Origin: Pleurodeles waltl
Lineage: Eukaryota > Chordata > Amphibia > Caudata > Salamandridae
Length of the DNA: 64,000 bases
Assembly: GCF_031143425.1 (NCBI RefSeq)
Contig: NC_090447.1
Coordinates: 852,160,760 to 852,224,759, forward strand
Reading direction: 5' to 3'
The position numbers and the translations under genes were made by a program. The notes under the pieces were generated by a model that was not told the origin of the DNA, did no database searches, and worked only from the letters and a program-made list of their open reading frames with translations. Shown here one piece after another: positions 31,641 through 42,872 of this stretch (its first letter is position 1; each line of letters opens with the position of its first letter).

Positions 31641-34543
31641 GCGGGGCTTGTGCTGGCGGTCCTTCATGGCCCAGCGGGGCTTGTGCTGGCGGTCCTTCAT
31701 GGCCCAGCGGGGCTTGTGCTGGCGGTGGCCTCCTAGGCAGCTGGGCTGGGGCTGGCGGGGCCCTCCTGGGCAGCTGGGCTGGGGCTGGAGGGGCCCTCCT
31801 GGGCAGCTGGGCTAGGGCTGGTGGTGGCCTCCTGGGGCTTGCGGTGGCCTCCTGAGCAGGGGGCCGGGGCTGGCCGGGCCCTCCTGGGCAGCTGGGATGG
31901 GGCTGGCGGTGGCCTCCTGGGCAGCTGGGCTGGGGCTTGCAGGCCCTCCTGGGGCACTGGGCTGGGGCTGGCGGTGGCCTCCTGGGCAACTGGGCTGGGG
32001 CTTGCGGGCCCTACTGGGCAGCTGGGCTGGGGCTGGCCTCCTGGGCAGCTGGGCTGGGGCTGGCTGTGGCCTCCTGGGCAGCTGGGCTGGCGGGCCCTCC
32101 TGGGCAGCTGGGATGATGTTGGTCTTCTCCGCCGTGCAGCTCTTCCCAGACTTGCCGGGTTTCTTGTGGCCCTTCCCCACCTTGGGAGGTGTAACAGCTG
32201 ACTCCACACTCCCACCGGGACCCCTGGGAGCGGCTTTGGTGGCTGGAGTCTTCCCTCTCTCCCGCCGGGCACTGGCCAACTTCTGATGCTTCACAGGGGG
32301 GGGAGACTGGCTGTGCTGTGGCTCGGTGCCACACTGGCTGTCCTGGTGGTCGGTGCACTCCACATACCTGTGACTACTGGCACCACTGGTCCCGGAGATG
32401 TTGTGGCTGAGGTGCTACTTCGGGACCTATGAGATGGACGGGGTGGGGGAGGTGTGGGAAAAAGGTCAAGGCTGGACAGGGAAATTCTTTTGGACACACT
32501 GGGACGGGTAGCTGGAGGGGGTTTGGGAGTGGAGGAAGAGATAGTGGTAGTAGGAGGTGTACGTTTGGTGACTTTGGGTGCAGGTGCATGCGCTGGAGGC
32601 TGTTGTGAGGTGGATGGCTGTTGGGTGGGTGGGTGCCTGCATTTGTATATCTTGGGAGGGGGCTTCACAGACACACTGGGAGAGGACACAGGGGACACAG
32701 GGGACGTGTGAATGGTAGTGACTGCACGTGAGCGGGGTGTGCTGGTGGGTGTGCTGGTGAGGGACGTAGTGGCTGTAGAGGCAGTGCATGCAGGTGTGTT
32801 TGTAGATGAGACTGGGAGGGAGGAGGGAGACGACGAGGAGGGGGACACAGTGAAGGCTGTGGATGTTCGTGTGTCTGCATGTGTGTGATGCTTGCGTGAG
32901 TGCCTGTGGGATGTGTGGTGCCTATGTTTGCATGAGGTTTCCTTGTGTGGTGAGGTGTGTGCAGGCTGGTCTGATGGTGTGCTTGGGATAGGCAGAGGTA
33001 CAGGGGATTGGGTCTGGGTGGAGGAAGTTGGAGGGGGGAGGCTAGAGACGGGGACAATGGCTGAGGCCAGAGTTTGAAAAGCTCGGTGAAGGGCCGCCTG
33101 ACCAGAATGAATGCCCACCAGGAATGCATTAGTGTGTTGCAACTGCCTTTCTACACCCTGGATGGCATTCAAAATGGTAGATTGCCCAACATTGAGTGAC
33201 CTGAGGAGGTCAATGGCCTCCTCACTGAGGGCAGCAGGGGTGACTGGGGCAGGGCCTGAGGTGCCTGGGGCGAAGGTGATGCCCACCCTCCTGGGTGAGC
33301 GGGCACGGGGCAAAGGCTGAGGGGCTGCTGAGACGGCAGTGCTGGTGGGGGGGTGGTGGCTGTACCTGTAGATGCGGGGGGCACAGATGTTGCCGCCACC
33401 ACAAGGGAGCTCCCATCAGAGGACGAGTCTGTGTCGCTTGTCTCAGCTCCTGTTCCCGCCATGGAGCTCCCCTCGCCCTCCGTCCCACTGGTGAATTCAG
33501 TGTCCGTAGTGTGGCCCTCCAGGGCCATGTGGGATGCAGCTCCCTCGTGCTCCGGTGCCACTGCTCCTCCGCCTGATGATGCTAATGCACACAAGAACAG
33601 GAAGACCACAAAAAGGGGGGGAGATAGAAGAAAGACATGTTGAGTGCATGGATTACCGCTACCGTTGGTGGGCAAGACAGACACAGAAGCCCCCTGCACT
33701 ATGCCGCGCTCTTGGGCTCTACAGTGCAATTCCTGGGAAATGGCCTACAAGGCTATGGACGACATCTGCACACATAGATGACACAGGGGCATGAATAGCT
33801 GTACTTGGCACTCTACAGAGGTAGGGTGGGGGCCACAGGGCCATGCCTTACGGAGGGGCCTAGCCTATGGAACTCGCCCTGGCCTAGGGAAACCCACATC
33901 CCTCCTCCCCCACCCAGACAACTCCACTGCGCGCAAAGTCAGCTGAATGAGAGTGTACTCACCCCCTTGTGTCTGCTGTGATGCCCTCACGCACCCATCC
34001 AACTCCGGTTAGGCCACCGCCAGGATCCTGAACATCAGGGGGGTCATGGTTTGACGGGCACCCCTCCCACGTTGGGAGGCCATTACCAGCTGAGCCTCTG
34101 CCATCTTCTTGCTCCAGCGGTGAATGTCCTCCATCTTTTCCACCACCGGGTGCTCCGTCTGTGGTAGACCCCCAGGGTCCGGACGTCCTTGGCGATGGCA
34201 CGCCAAATATCTTTCTTCTGTTGGGCGCTGACCTACATGAAATATACAGGGGAAGAAGAGAAGTCATTACCAACTGCACCATCAAAGTGAGTGGCCCCCA
34301 TCCCTACCCTTGCCATGTGGCACATGCACTCACTGTCTTTCATGCACGCAGCACTCTGCCCCCTTCCTTCTTACATCCAACCCTCTACACACAGGCATAG
34401 CCCATACAACATGCTCCCTATGTACTTACCTGTTTGTCTGGAGGACCGTAGAGTAGCGTGTACTGGGGGAGAATCCCATCAACGAGCTTCTCCAACTCCT
34501 CCGATGTGAAGGCAGGGGCCCTTTCCCCAGACGCACAAGTCAT
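31069..34543 (-). pseudogene. SANT/Myb-like partner gene of copy B, nearly intact
   Basis: Exon 1 is 34430-34543: ATG at 34541-34543, residues include FTSEELEKLVDGILPQY, donor GTAAGTAC. The intron runs to acceptor ATGTAG above 34232. Exon 2 (34232-33963) encodes the SANT-like block QQKKDIWRAIAKDVRTLGVY and then MEDIHRWSKKMAEAQL, with a 1-base shift near 34165-34180; donor GTGAGT. Exon 3 starts at about 33591 (acceptor GCATTAG): acidic Ser/Thr-rich, then Pro-rich. A frame change near a run of Cs at about 33345-33352 leads into the amphipathic helix LSEEAIDLLRSLNVGQ, a His/Thr/Pro-rich stretch (to 32291), the basic LASARRERGK segment and a repeat-encoded tail through the 33 and 30 bp arrays. 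Probably binds transposon ends with the nuclease. Copy C confirms the exon plan. Confidence 0.65.
31645..32115 (-). repeat. 33 bp GC-rich minisatellite in copy B
   Basis: Units of about 33 bp based on GCAGCTGGGCTGGGGCTGGC and a CCTCCTGG block, with some longer and shorter variants. On - it reads as PRRAPPAPAQL-type 11-residue repeats. Copy A has no such array between the basic segment and the 30 bp units. Confidence 0.9.
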
Positions 34544-34614
34544 TGTCTCTTCCAGACTGAGGGCACAGCATCACTTGCAGTGTAGGTCCTCTCCTGTCAA
34601 AGATCAGGTATCGA

Positions 34615-35790
34615 GTGATTGAAGTGATAGAAAATGGCGGTCATGCTGTTGCCCTTCATAGGCACTGTCCGCTGGGACATGTGAGGAGATGGCGGCATCC
34701 TCCGGTGTACCGACCGTTGGTGGACCTGTCGACAATTGAGGAGCAACAATTGATAATCACCTACAGGTTTGACCATGCCACAATCCAGGAACTGTGTACC
34801 CAGTTGGAGCCAGACCTGATGTCAGCAATCTGCCATCCCACAGGAATCCCCCCTCAAGTGCAGGTGCTGTCAGTGCTTCATTTCCTTGCAAGTGGGTCTT
34901 TTCAAACAACTGTGGCCATGGCATCAGGAATGTCCCAGCCTATGTTTTCCAACGTATTGTCCAGAGTGTTGTCTGCCCTTCTGAAACACATGCAGCGCTA
35001 CATCGTTTTCCCTCAGGTGGACGATTTGCCTACAGTGAAAGGTGATTTATATGCCCTGGGACATATCCCCAACATCATAGGTGCCATTGATGGGACCCAT
35101 GTGGCTTTGGTCCCCCCCCCCACAGGAGTGAACAGGTGTACAGAAACCGGAAGAGTTATCATTCTATGAATGTACAGATGGTATGTTTGGCAGACTAGTA
35201 CATCTCCCATGTGAATGCCATGTTCCCTGGCTCAGTGCATGACGCCTACATCCTGCAGAATAGCAGCATCCCTTATGTGATGGGTCAACTCCAGAGGCAC
35301 CGTGTGGCTATTAGGTGAGCCCCTGGAAACAAGACAGTGGGAATGGTTGTCTGGGGTTATCCCTCTAGGTTAGTGTGTGTCTAACAGTTGTCCCTCGCCA
35401 TTTGCAGGTGACTCTGGGTACCCCAACCTGTCATGGTTACTGACCCCAGTGAGGAATCCCAGGACCAGGGCAGAGGAATGCTACAATGAGGCCCATGGGC
35501 CAACTAGGAGGGTGATCGAGAGGACCTTCGGCCTCCTGAAGGCCAGGTTCTGGTGCCTGCATATGACAGGTGGATCCCTATTCTACTCACCAAAGAAGGT
35601 GTGCCAGAACATCGTGGCCTGCTGTATGCTTCACAACTTGGCTTTGCGACGACAGGTGCCTTTTCTGCAGGAGGATGGTCCAGATGGCCGTGTTGTGGCA
35701 GCTGTGGAGCCTGTGGACAGTGATGAAGATGAAGCAGAGGAAGAAGACATGCAGAACATGGACTCAGTGATCCAGCAATATTTCCAGTGA
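34615..35790 (+). pseudogene. HARBI1-like transposase of copy B
   Basis: Two exons. The start is uncertain; conserved sequence begins near 34720 (DLSTIEEQQLIITYRF). Motifs: GMSQPMF, HIPNIIGAIDGTH with the first catalytic Asp at 35089-35091, the second Asp at 35241-35243 (GSVHDAY), and the Glu at 35518-35520 (RVIERTFGLLK). Intron 35315-35407: donor GTGAGC, acceptor TTGCAG. The tail is acidic and stops at 35788-35790. Defects: a C homopolymer at about 35112-35121 shifts the frame, and a TAG at 35196-35198 lies before YISHVN. Otherwise the protein is continuous, so few repairs separate it from a working copy. The DDE triad and lengths fit the HARBI1 family (about 350 residues). Confidence 0.85.
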
Positions 35791-36269
35791 AACACAGGTG
35801 AGAATACATTCCTGCCTACTACATGTACTTTTACACTACTACCTCTATCCTGTCTGTCGTTTTCACCCAGTGTATGGTCACTGAGTTGTCACTTTCCCTT
35901 ACGGTTTCACAGATGTGGGTCCCTCTGTGTGTTATCTGCTTAAATTCCTCATGGACTAGAGCTGTGTGACATAGGTATGTTGACATTACTATTTCAAGAA
36001 CATTTTGTCATTACAATTGCTAATACACTATTTCGAAATCACACACAGACTCCAGATAATTTTGTGATTTAGGTGTGTTTATTTAAATGCAAAATATTGG
36101 AGGGGGTAGTTAAATGGTGAGGGGTGATGGTGGAGGAGTCCAGTCCATTAGTCTCACAGGTGCATTGCCCATTTGGGCATAGGAAGTGGAGCTGGGGCAG
36201 TTTAATTATGGACAGGGTGACAAAGTGGGACAGTGGGATGACAATCAGGGTGGTCTCATTTCTTGGCGG
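35791..36269. other. Spacer after the copy B transposase
   Basis: About 480 bp of AT-rich DNA between the convergent transposase and coiled-coil gene. It likely carries both 3' UTRs. No other feature. Confidence 0.6.
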
Positions 36270-36640
36270 GGGTCTTGGCATCGTTCTCTGTCTTGTTCCT
36301 GGATCTCAGGGATTGTTTGCAGGGTGGTTCTCCCTCTGCAGGCAGTGGGGTGCTGGTGTGGTGGTCCTTTGGTGGGGCGTCCTGTCCACTAGCGCTGGCG
36401 GAGGTGGTGGGCAGTTAATCGTCCATGCTAGTGTCAGGGGCCCCTTGTAGTGCCACACTGTCCCTCCTGGTGTTGAGTACTTCCTTCAGCACCCCTACGA
36501 TGGTGCCCAGGGTGGAGCTGATGGTTCTGAGTTCCTCCCTGAAGCCCATATACTGTTCCTCCTGCATGTGCTGGGTCTCCTGAAACTTGGCCAGTACCGT
36601 TGCCATCGTCTCCTGGGAGTGGTGGTAGGCTCCCATGATG
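36270..36640 (-). pseudogene. Remnant of second SANT-type gene in copy B (coiled coil only)
   Basis: Encodes only the C-terminal coiled coil (MGAYHHSQETMATVLAKFQE... to VLNTRRDSVALQGAPD) and, after a stop, the Ser/Pro-rich basic end. It aligns with the 3' part of the copy C gene at 3900-4330. The upstream linker and the SANT exon are absent. The sequence passes straight into the subterminal right end at about 36650, so B has lost about 1 kb here. Confidence 0.65.
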
Positions 36641-37243
36641 TTGGAAAGGACTGGGTGGTGTAGGTGATGAGTGTGTGGTGATAAGTGTGGTGATATGTAG
36701 TGGTGTGTTCTGTGAGGTGCGTGGAAGTTGTGTGGGTGATGGTGTTATGTGCCTGTGGATGCTGTTGTACTTGCTGGTGGTGTCTCTCTCTGGCCTTCGT
36801 TCTCAATTGTGGTCGTAGGGGTTTGTGGGTGATGTGGGTGTGTGTTTTATATTGTATTGGGTGTGTGGGAGTGGTGTGTGTATGTGTCTCAGGTGTGTGT
36901 ATTTTGAATTGTCCAATGTAGCTGTGTTTGGTAAGTGTGTGTGTATTTTGAGCGTGGCGGTGTGTACCACCAATGGAATACCGCGGTTGAAAGACCGCCG
37001 CGAGGATTCGTGTGTCGTGATAGTGTGGGCGTATTTCTGTTGCCGTGACAGTGGAGGTTTTGTTTTTGCCAGTTTATTACTGACCTTTGGTGTGGCGGAC
37101 TTGTGTGGGTGTCTGAATTTTGGCGGGTTCCGAGATGTGGGTCATAATGGCCGTGGCGGAATTCCGCAGCCGCAGCGGTATGTTGGCGGTCTTCTGCACG
37201 GCGGTAAGAGGCTTTTACCACCAATGTTGTAATTAGGGCCTTT

Positions 37244-38970
37244 GTCTGATTCCTATTTGTGCCTGTCGGTTAAGGGCTTCCAACTGCAGTACTTGAGCAG
37301 TACACTGTATAAGTTAGTGACTATTTTGCAGGCAGAGCCCTAAGTCAGGATCCGCCTCAGTACTTTGTGCACTTGAGATTCGTTTGTTGATTGAGGCCAT
37401 GTAGCCACTGCTTCCTTCCCCACACTATTGTATGCCAGAAACAGACCCAGGTGTATTCTATACGCCTATTGGACCTTTCATAAAGTATTCAAATTAAGAA
37501 AGTGCACTCTTTGCTGCCTCAGCTAACAGTGACCTAAAACCAGTTTTGCTGTTCAGCCTCCCCTGAAATATACGTTCTTTGCTGGGAGAGTTACCAACTC
37601 TGGATCAGAGAACAATAGCCTTCCTCTGAGCTTAGGAAGAGCAGATGAGTGTTAACTGCTGAGCACTTAATAGAGATTAGGTATCTGAGAGTGGATGGGA
37701 GCAGTTGGCTGAACCAAGGGCTGCATTTGCATAACCCCTTTTGACTCGGAGATGCCGGGGAGGGCTTTTCCTGTTCATTCCCAGGATTATCCTTGTCAAC
37801 CAGGCTCCAGTCATAATGGTAAGAGAACCAGTCCAGACTCTGCCAGGTGGGAGGAGAGTTCATCTAAATAGGGGGGTGGTCGAGGAGCTGAACAGAGGCT
37901 TGCCTGGAGGCCCAAGGGTTCCGCCATATTGAAACAAGGCCCAGTGTAAATTATGCTAAGGCAAAGAAGAATGTTGCACATGGAGATTCAGAACAAGAAG
38001 AAAATTGTTTGGGCTGAGTGATATAGTTCTCCAATCATTGTCTAGTGCACAGGATAAATCTAGCATCTCGTTCAGTCCTTCCTCAGAACATTCCTGCACC
38101 ATGTGTCAAGTGGCTGATGTCCTGTTCGCCTACTCCTGATACAGAAAAAGCAGAGGACTCCTGACTTCAAGAGACTCCAGTCACCCAGAGGACTGAACCA
38201 TGAAGGGCACCTTCTTGGAAAAATGATATATGGCCCAAAAGCCTGCAGTGTGATGCTGGGGGATACACAACAGATTACAAAGAACCTTTCCAGCAAATAG
38301 AGAAAAGTAGAATTTGGGGATTTCTTCCACCTCCGGAGGCCAAGACAAAGTGCTGAGGTTTGCTCAGGAACATCACATGCAAGGTGAGCAAGGAAAGCAG
38401 TTTAGTTCTGCTCTGAACTTTTTGCTGTGCTGAAAACTGACTCAGTGGGACAAAGATATTTGGCTTCATGGAGCCCTGCCTGGTTACAGCTTTGCGTTTT
38501 GCCCTGATGCAGGAAAGTGACCTCCAAAAAAGTGGCTTAGTCTGAATGTAAAAAAGTAAAAACTTTGGACTATGGCAGGTAGGCAAACACATCTACATTA
38601 CGCTCCACATATTGTCTCAATTTACAGTGATAAAACAGGATTGAATGACTAATGTCATGATTTGCGTTTTGGATTGATAATAATAGAAGAGTAACTAGAC
38701 TGGGTATCAAGTTATTGAGAGAATATGTGGAGGATAATGTAAATGTACAAATTTAACTTAACAGATAATGGAAGGCTGACAATTGAATTTTTATTTAATG
38801 TACAGAATATATAAAAACGAATACATAACTAAGCATTTTAACACCTCCAACTTTAATATCACTTACACTATTTACACAGACTACCAGAAATGGCCATTTG
38901 TACCTCATAAGCTATATTCCAGCCAGATTACATTTATATATGCTTACCAACTTTCATGCTGCATCTGTTT
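37244..38970. other. Unassigned non-coding DNA
   Basis: About 1.7 kb with no convincing gene. Frames such as 38275-38592 (-) have no recognisable similarity. Confidence 0.6.
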
Positions 38971-38974
38971 AAAC

Positions 38975-39712
38975 TATCATACTCCACTCTACACTGGTCC
39001 ACTCTATGCAACTCTACTGTACTTCACTCCACCATACACCACTCCAGTCTATGCTATTCCACTCTACACTACTAAACTGCTCCTAACTCCACTCTACGCA
39101 ACTCCATTCTATGCCACTCCAAAACCAATGCCAGATCACTTTACGCTATTCCACAATAAGCCACTCCACTCTATGCCACTCCACTCTACTCCACTCCACC
39201 ACACTACAGTGTACGCTATTCCACTGTACACTACTCAACTCTATGCCACTCTGCTTTATGCTATTCCACTGTATGTGACTAGACTGTACCTCACTCCAAC
39301 CCTACACCACTTCGCTTCACCCCACTCCAGTATATGCTGGTCTATTGTACACCATTCCATTCTACACCACTCCACAACACTCAACTGTACACCTCTCCAC
39401 TGTATGTTCTTCCAGTGTACGCAACTGTACTCTACCACACTACACTGTATAGAACTGCACTCTACACCACACCAGTCCACTGTACACTATTCTACTGTAT
39501 GCCACTGCATTCTAAACCACTCCAGTGTATACCACTCCACTATAAGCCACTACACTCGAACCACGCTATTCCAATATACACAACTCCACTGTGTCACTCC
39601 ACTCTAAGCCATTCCAATGTATTGCACTCCACTTGTTGCCTCTTCACTGTGCACTACTCCACTATACGCTTCTCCACTCCTTGCTACTCCAATATACGCA
39701 CTGCTCATGTGT
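38975..39712 (+). repeat. Degenerate 15 bp satellite
   Basis: About 740 bp of tandem units of the type ACTCTATGCCACTCC with frequent substitutions. Because 15 is a multiple of three, a 274-codon frame (38783-39607) reads through it as five-residue repeats (TPLYA type). This is a low-complexity artefact and not a gene. Confidence 0.85.
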
Positions 39713-42256
39713 AACCAGCCCAGTGACACTTACCCTAGCTGCTTAGCAGTTACCTTTTCTTAAAAGGCAGACACTGATGGTAAACACACTTAGACCAATC
39801 ACTGTGAATTGACAGTGAGTGAGACTCAGATAGTGAGACTCACTCATAGTAAAAAGTAAAAAATATATATAATCATGCTAATCATAAATGAGAACTCCTG
39901 GTGGAATAAATAGGAGGCACCCACTTTCCACAGGACCCAAAGCAAACGGGTCATGAAATTTGAATGTGTACCTGAAATTTTACTTCAATGCCCGGTAATT
40001 ACTGAGTCATCTTGAATTCTGTGTGGTATGCATCAAATTGCACTTGTCATGCCCCAATTTAGATTTTATATTCAGAGCAGGAGGTAAATCCCTTACCTCG
40101 TGGTATGAGTATTTACCAGATTTGGTAAATACTTCTTGCTCTTCAGCCCCACTTGTGATCAGGGCCTTACTAGCCAAAGCGAGATTGCATCTTTAAATAT
40201 TACATATCTTTCAAGTAGTTACAGTTTACATTTACTCAGGGAATTTAGGGCCACAGGCATGAAACATTGGTCCCAAAACAGTAGTTTCAATTTCCAACTA
40301 GTATTTTGGCGGCCAGTGAAAAATGTTTCTAATGCGTCCTAATAGGTCTCAATGTACTAGAAGGTCGCTTCACAAGATACTGATTTCTAGTGGGTCAGAA
40401 AACAACATACCTGATGAGGTAGGTCATAAATTGAGATCCAGAAGGTATCACAGCTGTTACAGAGATGGTGGTCTACTGGAGTCAACAGACCACCCTTTCT
40501 ACAATTGCTTTTAAATTAAGTATTCTTTTTTTCCAAATGCACCTCGTTTTTCCTTAGGAAAACAAGAAGTGTTTTTTCTAAAAATAAACACAAATTTAAC
40601 TAACATTGTTAAGATTAAACAGTGGTCCATGTACAGGCCACACTACCTTTCTGTGGTGCACCTGAATGCTCACCACCACTGCCCTGAGAGTCAAGTGCAG
40701 AAATACAGTACTTGGCCTAGTTTGCTGAGCCATAGCAGTTCGAGCCAGAGGAAACCAGTGGAACTCACTTCCATCAATCTTTTAAGGCATCAAGATGCTC
40801 CTTGGCACCTGTGCACTACATAAGTGATTACTTTCATTAATTCAACCACCACCCTTGAGTCCCGGTAATCCTTGTTTCCCAAGAGCGTCCCTGCAATGGG
40901 GTCTAGGAACTCTATGCCATTTTGTGCATTCACAGCTGCACAAGATGTGACTCTTTCACAGTCTGCTCTGCAGATTGAAAAAGCAAAATTATGTCTGGGG
41001 CCTCTTTCTACAGGAGCGAACCTGTATTACTGTCCCTGCCTGTTCTCAGGGTAATCTTTCAAAGACCGATTCACAAACGTTTTGTTTTGCCTGACAAGGG
41101 CCATATTACAAAAAGTACCTGGTGGTGTACCAAAAATGTAAGCCCAACTATTGGGTTTGATATTATAGAAAGGGCTGCAGATGGTTGTGTGGCCCCTTCT
41201 ATTACATGAATTATGCTGATGCACTGGTTCCTTAATAAGGTGGCATTTCCCCATTTCCATTGGTTGTGACTCCACACCACTAAAGACCGACTTTGCCTAT
41301 GCCATATTACAGATATAGGTGTTCCACCAGCAAAAATACTTCAGCTGGTGTCCCTATACCTTTGGGAGACAAGCTATCTGTCAAACGCTAGCCTGGTTGC
41401 ACAGCAGTCCTTTTAGTACACTGTGGAGCACTCCCTACCCTGGTTATAAAAGACTTGGAATTGAAACTAAGCAAGGTTGTTTTGGGTTCGGTTTTTATGC
41501 ACATTTTCTAGACAGTGGTGTGAATTCACTATCTCGAACTGTAGAACCGGTTTGGTGCGGTTCTTCCTTCGCGTATGCTGTTCAGTCTGCACTTCAGACG
41601 CTGTCCTTTTTTTGTAGAATGCTGCTTCTTATAGCAGATAACTCTGGGGCTGTCTCCCAACTTGGAACACTCCCAACACAAGCACAGTGTGTGAAGTTTC
41701 TGCATCTGGTTGTCAACAACCCAACCAAAGTAGTAATCAGGGACAAATAAAAGAACAGGCCTAACCTAGAAACTTCCTTACCTCACAAAATAGAAACTGC
41801 GATTCCAACCCTACCCCTTTCCATCCACCAAATGACAGAGCTCAGAAAGACTAGTCAGTAGCTTCTTGCGCGCCAAAAGGTCTCATGGATTTTCTAACAG
41901 TAGCCTGTCTCCATTCTCCCCACTTCAGTGTCTGGATCTCCTCCTCTGTACACAGGAATGCTGCAACATACTTCCGCTTTGTGAGAAAACTGTGATAACC
42001 CTCCATTTTGTGCTATGTCAGGCCAATGGCATCCAAACTGGGTCCCACCAGCATCATTACTCAGACTCACTCAAACACAGTCTGTCACCACACGTTACGT
42101 GCATTACACATGCTTACACACTTGAAACTCTGACTGTCAGCTTAAGGTTCTGCCATATGTATAATGGCGGAACTTTAAAAAGCGGGGCCAGTAGGCTTAA
42201 CTTCCAGTGACACAGGCAAAAACTTCTGGATACACTGTTGATACTTATAAAATATA
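39713..42256. other. Unassigned non-coding DNA
   Basis: About 2.5 kb. No gene. A stretch at 41430-41490 has a faint 5S-like word (AAACTAAGCAAGG), too weak to annotate. Confidence 0.6.
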
Positions 42257-42872
42257 GGGCCTCATTTATGAGGAAATGTTGGAGCGCAGGGATTTGTCGT
42301 AATTACAACAATATGGCACATCCCTGTGTTTCCCCCTGCACCAGCGCCAAATTAGCTGCCTATCGCCAACGCGGCCACCCTTGCTTCATGGTGCTAGGAT
42401 GGCTGCGTTGCAGGGGAGATTGTTTTTGTGCAGGAAGGCACACCTTCCTGCACAAAAACAATCTTTATCTTTAATGGTATTTTGCCCCTTCTATGTGTGC
42501 TGCAGAATGCAGCCCAGATAGAAAGAGACAAAACGAGGAGAAATAGAATTATTTCTCCTCGTTGCACCATGTTAACACCGCCCCTGGGGTGGCATCACTT
42601 TTTGTGGGGCTGTCTCACGATTTCGATTTCTCGCAAATCTGGGGCAGGGTCAAAAGCAATGGGTGTTGAGGTGGAATGCCCACAGCAACACCCATTGCAT
42701 GCCCCTCTGCCGCAGAAAACAACATTGGAGGGGTCCATATTTACAAGGTGGCATTAAGCCACAAAAAGTGGCTTAGCGCCACCTTGTAAATATGGCAATG
42801 AGGACAGCGCCACCGGAGCGTCGCTGAAAGTGGTGCTCCAGTGGTGCTAGGGGCTCGTAAATGAGCCCCTTA
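42257..42872. mobile_element. MITE with multiple hairpins, best copy
   Basis: About 616 bp with inverted ends (GGGCCTCATTTATGAG and CTCGTAAATGAGCCCC). Successive internal hairpins: 42418-42463 (21 bp perfect stem), one near 42532-42561 (ACGAGGAGAAATA and complement), GGGTGTTG with CAACACCC (about 42661-42696), and a nested pair around 42738-42799 (CCATATTTACAAGGTGGC). No gene. Relatives at 20958 and 15417. Confidence 0.75.
42418..42463. repeat. 21 bp perfect hairpin inside MITE
   Basis: Left arm 42418-42438, loop CACA 42439-42442, right arm 42443-42463, fully complementary. The imperfect counterpart is at 21179-21222. Confidence 0.95.

Larger units (their letters stand above)
29341..37240 (+). 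mobile_element. Harbinger copy B, both ends present
   Basis: 7.9 kb. Left end GGTGGCCATTACAAC, right end GTTGTAATTAGGGCC, flanked by TTT on both sides (29338-29340 and 37241-37243), a 3 bp target duplication as expected for PIF/Harbinger. Order on +: subterminal region, minisatellites of 64, 74, 30 and 33 bp, SANT gene (-), transposase (+), remnant of the second SANT gene (-), subterminal GGCGG-rich end. The transposase and SANT genes carry few defects, so this looks younger than C, but it lacks the SANT-domain exon of the second partner gene. Confidence 0.85.

Noticed and set aside
31069..31989. 306-codon Pro-rich - frame as an independent gene
   Set aside because: It is the 33 and 30 bp minisatellites read in one frame. 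It may be the tail of the SANT gene but is not a separate gene.
38783..39607. 274-codon + open frame
   Set aside because: It is a reading of the 15 bp satellite; five-residue repetition reflects the DNA period.
41430..41490. 5S rRNA or 5S-derived SINE
   Set aside because: Only one short word resembles the 5S internal promoter; the rest does not fit.
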